From assembly GCA_964620595.1 (NCBI GenBank), contig CAZUHP010000001.1, positions 1 through 64,000 on the forward strand: a DNA stretch of 64,000 nucleotides. Reading direction: 5' to 3'. A model generated the notes under the pieces. The model was not told where the DNA came from. It did not search any database and saw only the letters and a program-made list of their open reading frames with translations. This document shows, piece by piece, positions 1 to 8,499 of the stretch. Origin of the DNA: Desulfocarbo sp964620595. GTDB taxonomy: Bacteria; Desulfobacterota; Desulfarculia; Desulfarculales; Desulfarculaceae. How positions within the stretch are numbered: the first letter of the stretch is position 1; each line of letters opens with the position of its first letter. The translations under genes and the position numbers were made by a program.

Positions 1-1151
<1,151 letters not shown>

Positions 1152-1172
1152 ACAGGCGGGAGGAGGCAAACC

Positions 1173-1574
1173 ATGCGCAAGATAAGAGTGTTGGCCGCCA
1201 AACCCGGCCTGGACGGCCATGACCGCGGCGTCAAGGTGATCGCCGCCGCTCTCCGGGACGCGGGCATGGAGGTCATCTACACCGGCCTTCGGCAGACCGC
1301 GGAGCAGATCGTGAACGCCGCCGTGCAGGAGGACGTGGACGTGATCGCCATGAGCATCCTCTCCGGCGCCCATGACTACATCTTCCCCCGGGTCATGGAA
1401 CTGGTGCGCGAAAAGGGCCTGGACGACGTGCTGGTCATCGGCGGCGGCATCATCCCCGACGAGGACATACCACCCCTCAAGGAAGCCGGCATCGCCGCCA
1501 TCTTCGGCCCTGGCACTAACACCAAGGACATCGTGGACTACATCAAGGGCAACCTGAAAAAGAACCTGAACTAG
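1173..1574 (+). CDS. mcmA2: Acyl-CoA mutase small (cobalamin-binding) subunit
   Basis: 133-residue B12-binding subunit that pairs with the large mutase subunit upstream. The base-off/His-on cobalamin motif DGHDRG is near residues 15-20 (DxHxxG), followed by a Rossmann-like fold with SGAHDYIFPRVMELV and the GGGIIPDED loop. The ATG start has a strong ribosome binding site (GGGAGGAGG) at the expected distance. Length is normal for stand-alone B12 subunits. It is cotranscribed with the large subunit. No meaB chaperone or epimerase gene follows; a repeat-rich gap begins directly after the stop. Confidence 0.93.
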   Translation: MRKIRVLAAKPGLDGHDRGVKVIAAALRDAGMEVIYTGLRQTAEQIVNAAVQEDVDVIAMSILSGAHDYIFPRVMELVREKGLDDVLVIGGGIIPDEDIPPLKEAGIAAIFGPGTNTKDIVDYIKGNLKKNLN

Positions 1575-1583
1575 CGCCAGGAA

Positions 1584-1757
1584 GCGACGGGGGCGAGCGA
1601 CGGGGGGCGACAGGGGCGAGCGACGGGGGGCGACAGGGGCGAGCGACAGGGGGCGACTAGGGGGCGACTAGGGGCGACGGGGCGAGCGACAGGGGGCGAC
1701 TAGGGGGCGACTAGGGGCGACGGGGCGAGAGGGCACCGGGCGACGGGGGAAAGGGGC
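1584..1757 (+). repeat. G-rich tandem repeat tract (GGGGCGAC-type), potential G-quadruplex
   Basis: The gap after the mutase operon is filled by repeats of short GGGG(G)CGA(C) units. A 43-base unit beginning with GCGAGCGACAGGGGGCGAC occurs at 1639 and again at 1682, preceded by a shorter variant array. Runs of 4-6 G separated by 4-6 bases fit the pattern of an intramolecular G-quadruplex on the plus strand. No convincing gene is seen here. Related tracts lie near 7450, 42440 and 43980, and in inverted orientation near 61170. Confidence 0.85.
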
Positions 1758-1796
1758 GAACGCTAGGGCGGCCAGGCGGCGGCCGGGGGCCCGCTT

Positions 1797-2390
1797 CTAG
1801 CGCCAGGGACCTTTCAGGCGCTGGGCTTCGCGTTGGCGGGCCTCGGCGCCGTAATATTTTTCCAGCAGGTAGAGCGCCAGGTCCATGCTCGCCATGCCCC
1901 CGGCCGCGGTCACCAGCCGGCCCTGGTCCACGATCTTTTGGCGTACCGCCTTTACCTTGGGAAAGGTCCTGGCAAACTCCTTCATCCGGTTCGGATGGGT
2001 GGTGGCCTCCCGGCCGTCCAGGAGCCCGGCCGCGGCCAAGAGGAAGCTGCCGGTGCCCACCGAGGCGAGATGGGCCGGGGTTCCGGCGCGCTCGCCCAAG
2101 AACTCGATCACCGGCTTCTGGCGGCGGCGCTCCCGGGCGCCGGGGCCGCCGGGCACCAGGATTATGTCCAGGCCCGGCGCCTTGTCCAACTGGTACTCGG
2201 GCCTGAGGCGCAGGCCGCCCTGGCAGGCCACTTCCCGCACCGCGGCCAGGGAATGTACCCGAAACAGGGCCTTGCCCTTGGCGTTGGTCGCGCCGGCAAA
2301 CACCTGGTAGGGTCCGGCGAACTCCAGTACCTCCACCTCCGGGAAAAGCACCAAGCCCACCACCGGCCTGGTATCCCACAGCTTGAACAT
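1797..2390 (-). CDS. DJ-1/PfpI-family protein lacking the nucleophile cysteine
   Basis: 197-residue protein of the DJ-1/PfpI (class I glutamine amidotransferase-like) superfamily. It resembles the ligand-sensing domains of AraC-type regulators and ThiJ proteins but has no DNA-binding domain. Visible features are the N-terminal strand VGLVLFPEVEVLEFAGPYQVF, the ILVPGGPGARE loop near residues 77-87, and the nucleophile-elbow segment ASVGTGSFLLAAAGLLDG near 109-126. In most relatives that segment reads SVCTGS; here Gly112 replaces the cysteine, so hydrolase or glyoxalase chemistry is unlikely. The ATG is preceded by GGGAG. Its role is unknown, perhaps ligand binding. It is divergently oriented from the permease gene. 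Confidence 0.75.
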   Translation of the reverse strand: MFKLWDTRPVVGLVLFPEVEVLEFAGPYQVFAGATNAKGKALFRVHSLAAVREVACQGGLRLRPEYQLDKAPGLDIILVPGGPGARERRRQKPVIEFLGERAGTPAHLASVGTGSFLLAAAGLLDGREATTHPNRMKEFARTFPKVKAVRQKIVDQGRLVTAAGGMASMDLALYLLEKYYGAEARQREAQRLKGPWR

Positions 2391-2489
2391 GGCCTGCTCC
2401 CTGACTGCTTCGGCCCGGTCCGGGCCGCCTGGGTTATGTTATAACTCTATCACAGCCGCGTGGCGGGACAGGCAAACGGGAGGCTAGGT

Positions 2490-3725
2490 ATGGCCAGGGG
2501 AAAGCGCCCTCCGGTGATGGGCATGGCCCTTTTGATTGGCGGCGCCGCGGTGGGGGCCGGCATCCTGGGGCTTCCCGTGCAGACCGGCCTGGCCGGCCTG
2601 CTGCCCTCCGTGCTCGGCCAGGTGTTGCTGGCCGTGGCGCTTTGGGTCACCGCCTGGATCATAGCCGAGGGCCTTATCCGGCGCGACGCCGGTAACCGGG
2701 ACCTGGCCTGGCTGTTCGAGCAGGAGCTGGGGCCCTGGGGACGCTGGCTCACGATTGCCGGCTACCTGGTGAACTACTACGGCGCCCTGGTGGCCTACCT
2801 GGCCGGGGCCGGGGCGGTGTTGAGCACCCTGCTGGGCTGGGAAGGGGGCAGGGCCGGGCTCACGGTGGCCTTTTTCATCCCGGCCACCGCCCTGGGCCTT
2901 TTCGGCTTGGCCGTGGTGCGCCGGGGCAACGCGGTGTTCATGGCCCTGTTGGGCCTGAGCCTGGCCTATCTGCTCTGGCGGGGTCTGCAGGGCATGCAGC
3001 CGGCCCGCCTGGCCCATACGGACTGGGGCTTCGCCCCCTCCATCTTGCCCATCATCATGTGCAGCCTGGCCTTCCACAACATGGTGCCCGTCACCTGCCG
3101 CAGCCTGGGCTACCAGCGGGGGCCGGTGCGCCTGGCCCTTGTGCTGGGAATGCTCATTCCCCTGTCCCTGGGGCTCTTGTGGACCCTGGTGGTGGTGGGG
3201 GCCTTGCCCTTGAGCGGCGGGGAGGGCAGCCTGCTGGGGGCCTTCCAGGCCGACCAGCCAGCCACCCTGCCCTTGGCCGCGGCCCTGCACTCGCCGGGCA
3301 TCAAGGTGGCGGGCATGGTGTTTTCCCTTTGCGCCATCCTCACCTCCTACCTGGCGGTGGTGGTGGCGCTCATGGGTTTTTGGCGCGACCTGTGGCCCGC
3401 AGCCGGGCGCTGGACCCGGGCGGCCCTCACCTTTTTGCCGCCCATCCTGGTGGTGGAGATATATCCCGACTTGTTCCTGCAGGCGTTGGACATGGCCGGG
3501 GGCTTGGGAGTGGCCCTGGTGTTCGGGGTGGCGCCGGCCCTCATGTTGCTGCGCTGGCGGTCCTCTTCATCCTCTTCGTCCCCCCCCGCAGCCTGGGTGC
3601 GCCTGGGCGGCTGGCTGCTCCTGGCGCTCTTTCTGGCCGTGGCCTGTTTGGAGCTGGCCCAGGAGGCGGGTTGGCTTCACCTGCGCCCCGAGGTGGAGCA
3701 CTGGACTTCCTACCAGCCCCGCTAG
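2490..3725 (+). CDS. Aromatic amino-acid permease (TyrP/Mtr-like, HAAAP family)
   Basis: 411-residue polytopic inner-membrane protein with about eleven hydrophobic segments. The opening (MGMALLIGGAAVGAGILGLP) carries the G-x-G-I-L-x-LP pattern of TM1 in the amino acid/polyamine/organocation superfamily and is typical of tyrosine/tryptophan-specific symporters. The start at 2490 is chosen over an upstream GTG at 2460 because GGGAGG lies seven bases before it. The gene converges with iorB and its last four bases overlap the iorB stop. Placement next to indolepyruvate oxidoreductase suggests uptake of Trp, Tyr or Phe for fermentation or oxidation. Substrate specificity is inferred from family and context. 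Confidence 0.75.
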   Translation: MARGKRPPVMGMALLIGGAAVGAGILGLPVQTGLAGLLPSVLGQVLLAVALWVTAWIIAEGLIRRDAGNRDLAWLFEQELGPWGRWLTIAGYLVNYYGALVAYLAGAGAVLSTLLGWEGGRAGLTVAFFIPATALGLFGLAVVRRGNAVFMALLGLSLAYLLWRGLQGMQPARLAHTDWGFAPSILPIIMCSLAFHNMVPVTCRSLGYQRGPVRLALVLGMLIPLSLGLLWTLVVVGALPLSGGEGSLLGAFQADQPATLPLAAALHSPGIKVAGMVFSLCAILTSYLAVVVALMGFWRDLWPAAGRWTRAALTFLPPILVVEIYPDLFLQALDMAGGLGVALVFGVAPALMLLRWRSSSSSSSPPAAWVRLGGWLLLALFLAVACLELAQEAGWLHLRPEVEHWTSYQPR

Positions 3726-4345
3726 GCCATCAGCTCCTGGCCCCGGGCCAGGGCCGCGCGGTTGGCCGCCATCTTTCCCTCGGGGAACATCTCGGCCAGG
3801 GCGGCCTCGATTTCCTCCGCGCCCACCGGTAGCAGCCCGCCGGCTGCCAGCGCCCCCAGCATGACCACGTTGGCCAGGATGGGCGCGCCCAGCTCCAGGG
3901 CCGCCTCGGTGGCGGGCAGCCAGTAGAGCCGGGAGCACAGGCTCTCCAGGGTGGCCCGCAGGTCCTCTATCTCGGGGTAGCGGTCCACGCCGGCGATGAC
4001 GTTGAGCGGCATCAGGGGGCGGTTGTTGGTGAACACCACCACCTTGGGATGGCCGTACACCCCCAGCACCCGCAGCGCCTCCAGGGGCTCCAGGCTCACG
4101 ATGGCCGTGGCCCGGTTTTCGGGGATCAGCGGCCCCATGGTCTTTTCCCGGGTCACCCGCACCATGCTCATCACCGCGCCGCCGCGCTGGGAGAGGCCGA
4201 AGGTTTCGCCCACGGTCACGGTGTAACCCGCCTTCAACAGGGCCCGGCCCAACACCTGGCTGGCCAGCACGTTTCCCTGGCCGCCCACTCCGGTGATGAT
4301 GAGGTCCAGGGGCTCCATCACAAGTTCCAGCGCTGCCGTGTTCAT
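3722..4345 (-). CDS. iorB: Indolepyruvate:ferredoxin oxidoreductase beta subunit
   Basis: 207-residue gamma/beta-type subunit of a 2-oxoacid:ferredoxin oxidoreductase. It carries the characteristic DLIITGVGGQGNVLASQVLG near residues 13-32 and GETFGLSQRGGAV near 46-58. With IorA it oxidatively decarboxylates aryl pyruvates (from Trp, Phe, Tyr transamination) to aryl-acetyl-CoA, reducing ferredoxin in the cytoplasm. The ATG overlaps the iorA stop by four bases, indicating translational coupling. An internal Met nine codons later is an alternative start. The 3' end overlaps the convergent permease gene by four bases. Confidence 0.93.
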   Translation of the reverse strand: MNTAALELVMEPLDLIITGVGGQGNVLASQVLGRALLKAGYTVTVGETFGLSQRGGAVMSMVRVTREKTMGPLIPENRATAIVSLEPLEALRVLGVYGHPKVVVFTNNRPLMPLNVIAGVDRYPEIEDLRATLESLCSRLYWLPATEAALELGAPILANVVMLGALAAGGLLPVGAEEIEAALAEMFPEGKMAANRAALARGQELMA

Positions 4346-6270
4346 GCCTTCGCCTCCTCCCTGGGCTCGGCCAGGATGGCCCCGGCCGGGCAGATCTGGG
4401 CGCAGACCCCGCAGCCCACGCAGGTCACCTCGTCGATGGCTGCCACTCCGGCCTTCTCGTCGAACACCAGGCCTGGACAGCGGAATACCCGCGAGCAGAA
4501 CCGGTTGCAGCCGCAGGCCTCGCCGCGGCAGGCGTCCGCGTCCACCCGCATGCGGTAGGGATGGCCGCCCTGGCGCCCCTGCACCAGGGCGCAGACCCGG
4601 CGGAAGATGAGCACCTTGAGCCCGCCGCCCTCCTGTAAGGCGTCGTAGAGCGCCTCCTGGGTGGCGGCCAGGTCATAGGGGTCCACGATCTGGTAGGGCA
4701 GGCCCAGGGCCCGGCAGACCGCGACCACGTCTACCTGGGTGCCTGGCTGGCCCGAGGCGGTCTGGCCGGTGCCGGGATGGGGCTGGAAGCCGGTCATGGC
4801 GGTGGCCGAGTTGTCCAGCACACAGAGCACGTAGTCGGAGTTGTTCCAGCGGGCGTTCACCACCGCGGGCAGGGCCGCGTGGTAGAAGGTGCTGTCGCCC
4901 ACCACGCTCACCACCGGCTGGTCGAAGCCGAAGCGGCGGAGCTGGCCCAGGCCGCTGCTGATGCCCAGGCCCGAGCCCATGCAGTGCACCGAGTTCACCC
5001 GCCGGAAACCGGTGGGCAGCACCCCCAGGGTGTAGCAGCCGATGTCGCCGGAGACCAGTCCCTCCCGGCCGTCCACGGCCAGGGTCTGCTTGATGGCCCA
5101 GTAGGAGGCGCGGTGGGGGCAGCCCGGGCAGAAGCCGAACTCCCGGGGCGGCACCAGCTCCTGCACCGCCTCGGCCGCCTTTTGGGCATAGGCCCGCTCC
5201 ACCGGTTGCCAGGAGAGGCCCAGGATGCCGGCGATGGCCGCGGCCAACTTGCCCGGCGTGTTCTCGCCGATTGAGGCCAGGTGGCCGGAGGCCTTGCCGT
5301 AGAAACGCTTGACGCCCAGCTCGCCGACCTCCTGGGCGTAGAGCGCCTTTATCTCGTTCTCCAGGAAGGGGTCCACCTCCTCGGCAAAGAGCACCTGCCC
5401 GCTGGCGGCGAGATGCTTCAGGATCAGCTCCCGGTCCAGGGGCCAGGTGCAGCCCAGCTTGAGGATGCCCACCCGCTGGCCCGCGTCCAGCAGGTCCAGG
5501 GCCTCGGCCGCGTAGAGCGCGCTGGAGCCCGAGGCGATGATGAGCAGCTCGGGCTGCTCCGGTCCCTGGTAGCGGTTGAAGCCGGCGGTCGCCATGATCT
5601 CGCCGGCCCGGGCCAGCTTCTGGTGCATCTTGGCGTGCAGGGGCACCACTGGCATGGTGAAGTGGCGCACCTGGGGGTCCCAGTGGGGCCGGGGCCGCTG
5701 GCTGGGCAGCTCGCTGGGGATGAGCCCGGCCCGGGTATGGGAGAGGCGGCTCAGGCTGCGCAGCACCACCAGGTTTTCTATCTGCTCGGAAAGCTCGAAG
5801 GCGAACCTGGTCATGGCCAGGGCCTCGGCCGGGGTGGCCGGCTCCAACAGCGGCAGGTCGGCCAGGCGGGCTATGAAGCGGGCGTCCTGTTCATTGGTGG
5901 AGGATATGCCCGAGGGGTCGTCGCAGGTGACCAGGAGCAGCCCGCCCGGGCCGGTGCCCGAGATGGTGAGGTTGCAGATGAAGTCCTGGGCCACGTTCAC
6001 CCCGTTCTGCTTCATGGAGGCCATGGCCCGAAGGCCCGTGTAGGAGGCCGCGGCAGCCGACTCCAGGGCCACCTTCTCGTTCACCGACCACTCGGCATAG
6101 ATGCCGGCCGAGGCGGCGCTGTGGGCCAGGGCTTCCAGTATCTCGCTGGAGGGGTTGCCGGGATAGGCCGCGCAAAAGGCCACGCCTGCCTCCAGGGCGC
6201 CGCGGGCAATGGCTTCGTTGCCCTGCAAGAGCGTGGGCCGGCCGGGGATGAGCTTGGTGAGATCGGCCAT
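4342..6270 (-). CDS. iorA: Indolepyruvate:ferredoxin oxidoreductase alpha subunit
   Basis: 642-residue TPP- and FeS-containing subunit. Order of domains: pyrimidine-binding domain (LLQGNEAIARGALEAGVAFCAAYPGNPSSEI), transketolase-C-like middle, TPP domain with GDIGCYTLGVLPTG and VVGDSTFYHAALPAVVN, and a C-terminal ferredoxin region. That region has an atypical cysteine group (CRGEACGCNRFC) followed by a canonical CVGCGVCAQICPAGAI cluster. The start is the ATG at 6270, two bases past the stop of the upstream gene; the open frame continues upstream only as an artefact of the overlapping frhB-like gene. Length is normal for IorA. Reaction: aryl pyruvate + CoA + oxidised ferredoxin to aryl-acetyl-CoA + CO2 + reduced ferredoxin. 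Confidence 0.95.
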   Translation of the reverse strand: MADLTKLIPGRPTLLQGNEAIARGALEAGVAFCAAYPGNPSSEILEALAHSAASAGIYAEWSVNEKVALESAAAASYTGLRAMASMKQNGVNVAQDFICNLTISGTGPGGLLLVTCDDPSGISSTNEQDARFIARLADLPLLEPATPAEALAMTRFAFELSEQIENLVVLRSLSRLSHTRAGLIPSELPSQRPRPHWDPQVRHFTMPVVPLHAKMHQKLARAGEIMATAGFNRYQGPEQPELLIIASGSSALYAAEALDLLDAGQRVGILKLGCTWPLDRELILKHLAASGQVLFAEEVDPFLENEIKALYAQEVGELGVKRFYGKASGHLASIGENTPGKLAAAIAGILGLSWQPVERAYAQKAAEAVQELVPPREFGFCPGCPHRASYWAIKQTLAVDGREGLVSGDIGCYTLGVLPTGFRRVNSVHCMGSGLGISSGLGQLRRFGFDQPVVSVVGDSTFYHAALPAVVNARWNNSDYVLCVLDNSATAMTGFQPHPGTGQTASGQPGTQVDVVAVCRALGLPYQIVDPYDLAATQEALYDALQEGGGLKVLIFRRVCALVQGRQGGHPYRMRVDADACRGEACGCNRFCSRVFRCPGLVFDEKAGVAAIDEVTCVGCGVCAQICPAGAILAEPREEAKA

Positions 6271-6272
6271 GG

Positions 6273-7361
6273 CTAGCGCTCCTTCCAGGCGGCCTGGGCC
6301 CGGGCGTATTTGCCCGCCGCCGCTGTGCGCAGGTGCTCCAGGGAATCCTCCGCTACCGGTTCCACCTCCACCAGGCCGCGCGCCTGGGCCAGGTCCCAAA
6401 GCTCGGCCCCGGCCGGGGTACGCACCAGCACCGTGTTCCAGCCGGGCCGCCCCTCCACCGCGCCCACCGAGAGGTCGGCCAGCTCGGCGGTCATGTCCGG
6501 GCACAGGGCGCAGCCGGCCAGGGTCAGCTCCCGGACCTTGGCCAGGGGTATCTCCTTGACCCCGGCCTCGGTTTCCACCACGAACACCTCGGCCGGCGGC
6601 GGCGGGATGTCGTACTTTTTCACCGGGCCGCTGATCCCCTCTTGTTCCAGCAGCCGGCGCAGGCCCCGGGCCGGCAGGTTCCAGGTGCAGAACAGGCCGA
6701 TGACCAGCCCCAGCCGCGCGGCGGCGGCCGGGTAGGCGGGGTGGGCCTTCATGCTGGCCGCGGCCAGGGCCTGGCAGGGAAGCCCCACCACCCCCAGGCG
6801 GTGGTCCGCCTCCTCGGCCAGGGCCTGGTTCAGGGCCATGAGCGAGCCTCCGGCCGCATAGACCGAGCCGGCCGCGGCCAGCACCCCGGCCCGGTCCCGC
6901 ACCCGCACCCCCCCGGGCGCGCCGCGCAGCCCGGCCCGGGTGAGCACCGCCTCGCCGATGAGCCCGCTCTCCAGGGCCAGGAGCACCAGGGTGCTCACCA
7001 CCCCGCCGTACTGCCCGCGCTCGGCAAGGTCCGGGGCCGTGGCCCTGGCCTGCCAGGCCGCGGTGTAGGGTCCCAGGGGCGGGGAGGGCGGGGACATCTC
7101 CTGGCCGGCTGCGGCCAGAAGCGCCTGGCGCCGGGCCTCGGGGCCGGGCTCCAGGGCCTGGGGACAGAGGTCGTAGCAGCGCCCCTCGGCCAGGCCGCAC
7201 TCGTCGGGCGCGGCCACCTGACCGTCGTAGAATATGATGTGGGGACACAGGCCCAGGCAGGCCCCGCAGGCCACGCACAGGCCGGCGTCCATCACCTCGG
7301 TCTTGAGCCGGTCCAAAAGGGCCTGGGGCAAGGCGGAAGCGGGATCAGCAGCAGTGGGCAT
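6273..7361 (-). CDS. FrhB/FdhB-family FeS-flavoprotein encoded with IorAB
   Basis: 362-residue protein resembling the coenzyme F420 hydrogenase/dehydrogenase beta-subunit family. Near the N-terminus is a partial ferredoxin motif (CVACGACLGLCP) and further cysteines (CGLAEGRCYDLCP). The middle shows family segments such as GGVVSTLVLLALESGLIGEAV, VVGLPCQALAAA and GLFCTWNLPARGLRRLLEQ. Family members bind FAD and clusters and move electrons between ferredoxin and another carrier. The start at 7361 has a perfect GGAGGA six bases upstream; a start 15 codons earlier lacks one. It is the first gene of the operon with iorA and iorB, so it probably accepts or delivers electrons for IOR. The partner carrier cannot be read from sequence. 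Confidence 0.78.
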   Translation of the reverse strand: MPTAADPASALPQALLDRLKTEVMDAGLCVACGACLGLCPHIIFYDGQVAAPDECGLAEGRCYDLCPQALEPGPEARRQALLAAAGQEMSPPSPPLGPYTAAWQARATAPDLAERGQYGGVVSTLVLLALESGLIGEAVLTRAGLRGAPGGVRVRDRAGVLAAAGSVYAAGGSLMALNQALAEEADHRLGVVGLPCQALAAASMKAHPAYPAAAARLGLVIGLFCTWNLPARGLRRLLEQEGISGPVKKYDIPPPPAEVFVVETEAGVKEIPLAKVRELTLAGCALCPDMTAELADLSVGAVEGRPGWNTVLVRTPAGAELWDLAQARGLVEVEPVAEDSLEHLRTAAAGKYARAQAAWKER

Positions 7362-7449
7362 GGGCTTCCTCCGGATCAGGGGGGTGAGTGCCTCCAGGCA
7401 TACCAAGGCCGTGCGGAAAAAGCAACGCCTCCGGCCCCCTGGAGACCGC

Positions 7450-7505
7450 CGGCGGGGGACGGGCGGGGGGGACGGGCAGGGGACGGGCAGGGGGCGGGCA
7501 GGGGA
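7450..7505 (+). repeat. G-rich simple repeat tract
   Basis: About 55 bases of reiterated GGGGACGGGC / GGGGGCGGGC units between the frhB-like gene and the tRNA-Gly promoter. The tract belongs to the same compositional family as the one at 1584-1757. It could form a G-quadruplex on the plus strand. No gene is seen. Confidence 0.7.
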
Positions 7506-7532
7506 TCGTCGCCTGAAATCGTTTATTTACCC

Positions 7533-7560
7533 TTGCCAAGCCTACACTTTCCTCTATAAT
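7533..7560 (+). promoter_or_regulatory. Probable sigma-70 promoter for tRNA-Gly
   Basis: TTGCCA at 7533-7538 and a perfect TATAAT at 7555-7560 are separated by 16 bases. They lie about 90 bases upstream of the tRNA and within an AT-rich island in otherwise very GC-rich DNA. Confidence 0.65.
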
Positions 7561-7648
7561 AATCATCCGTCAGCGGCTTCGGATGGAGCCGCCCGCCGGG
7601 GGCGGGGCAGCAGGCGTCAGGGCCTCTCCCCAGACCCCGGGCTGGCGA

Positions 7649-7724
7649 GCGGGCATAACTCAGCTGGTAGAGTACGAGCTTCCCAAGCTCGGAGTCGCGG
7701 GTTCGATCCCCGTTGCCCGCTCCA
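7649..7724 (+). tRNA. tRNA-Gly (anticodon CCC)
   Basis: 76-base cloverleaf. The acceptor stem GCGGGCA pairs with TGCCCGC, and the D-arm contains CTCAGCTGGTAGAG. The anticodon stem CGAGC/GCTCG holds the loop TTCCCAA, giving anticodon CCC, which reads GGG glycine codons. The T-arm is GCGGG-TTCGATC-CCCGT. The 3' CCA is encoded. It stands alone upstream of the rimP-nusA operon. Confidence 0.97.
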
Positions 7725-7986
7725 TCCTTAGGAACGACCGACTGCCGCCCGCGATCAGGGGGGTGCCGCGTTGGTGCGCCCTTCTGCTTGCGGGGTGTCC
7801 CTTTTTGAGGTGGCTATCGGGTGCCGTCCCCCGGTGCCTGGCAGCTTTCTTCGATTAGTGGACCCGATCTGATCTGGCCGGCTTGTCTTGGGCCAACCAT
7901 GATGCGCGGACAGATTCGTTCGGTCCACGGCCCCGTGGGGCTTGCAGCCCCCGTGTGCGGCGCCGGGGGGGTGGAGGTTTATGGGC

Positions 7987-8463
7987 ATGAGCCCGGCAGA
8001 CCACCTGGACTCGCCCGAGATGCACCAGCGGTTGCAGGAGTTGGTGGAGCCGGTGGTGCGCTCCGAGGGCCTGGTCCTGGTGGAGCTTATCTACCGCCGC
8101 GAGGGTGGCGGCCGGGTGCTCCGGCTATATGTGGACCGCCCCGAGGGGGGCGTGACCCTGGAGGAATGCGCTCTGGTCAGCCGGCAGGTTTCCCACCTCC
8201 TGGACGTGGAGGACCTGATTCCGGCCAGGTACAACCTGGAAGTAAGCTCGCCGGGGCTGACCAGGCAGCTCAAGAGCCCGCGGGAGTACGAGTTGTTCGC
8301 GGGCAGGCCTGCCCGGCTGGTGATCAGGGATCTCGAGGGCCGTACCGAGACTCTCAAGGGACTCTTGAAGGGCCTGGCCGGCGAGGAAGTATTGATTGAG
8401 ACCAAGGGGCGGGTACGCTCCGTGCCTTTGGACCAGGTGGCCAAGGCCAGGCTGGACCTCTAA
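7987..8463 (+). CDS. rimP: Ribosome maturation factor RimP
   Basis: 158-residue cytoplasmic factor for late 30S maturation (the S12/S19 region in known homologues). The N-terminal alpha-beta domain includes VEPVVRSEGLVLVELIYRRE and LRLYVDRPEGGVTLEEC, then SRQVSHLLDVEDLI and the conserved YNLEVSSPGLTRQLKSP near the interdomain linker. A C-terminal SH3-like domain follows. ATGs occur at 7981 and 7987; the latter is preferred because GGAGG at 7973-7977 is then nine bases away rather than three. It is the first gene of the rimP-nusA-infB transcription/translation cluster. Confidence 0.95.
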   Translation: MSPADHLDSPEMHQRLQELVEPVVRSEGLVLVELIYRREGGGRVLRLYVDRPEGGVTLEECALVSRQVSHLLDVEDLIPARYNLEVSSPGLTRQLKSPREYELFAGRPARLVIRDLEGRTETLKGLLKGLAGEEVLIETKGRVRSVPLDQVAKARLDL

Positions 8464-8499
8464 AGGCATAATCAGTTGGTCCTTTTGCGGAGCTAACGC

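Noticed and set aside
1584..1757. Possible CRISPR array
   Set aside because: The repeats are short, G-rich and contiguous, with no unique spacers and no cas genes nearby.
6271..7278. Upstream extension of iorA through the frhB-like gene
   Set aside because: The extension is Gly/Arg/Pro-rich shadow sequence, the IorA family begins at the ATG at 6270, and the region already encodes the frhB-like protein in another frame.
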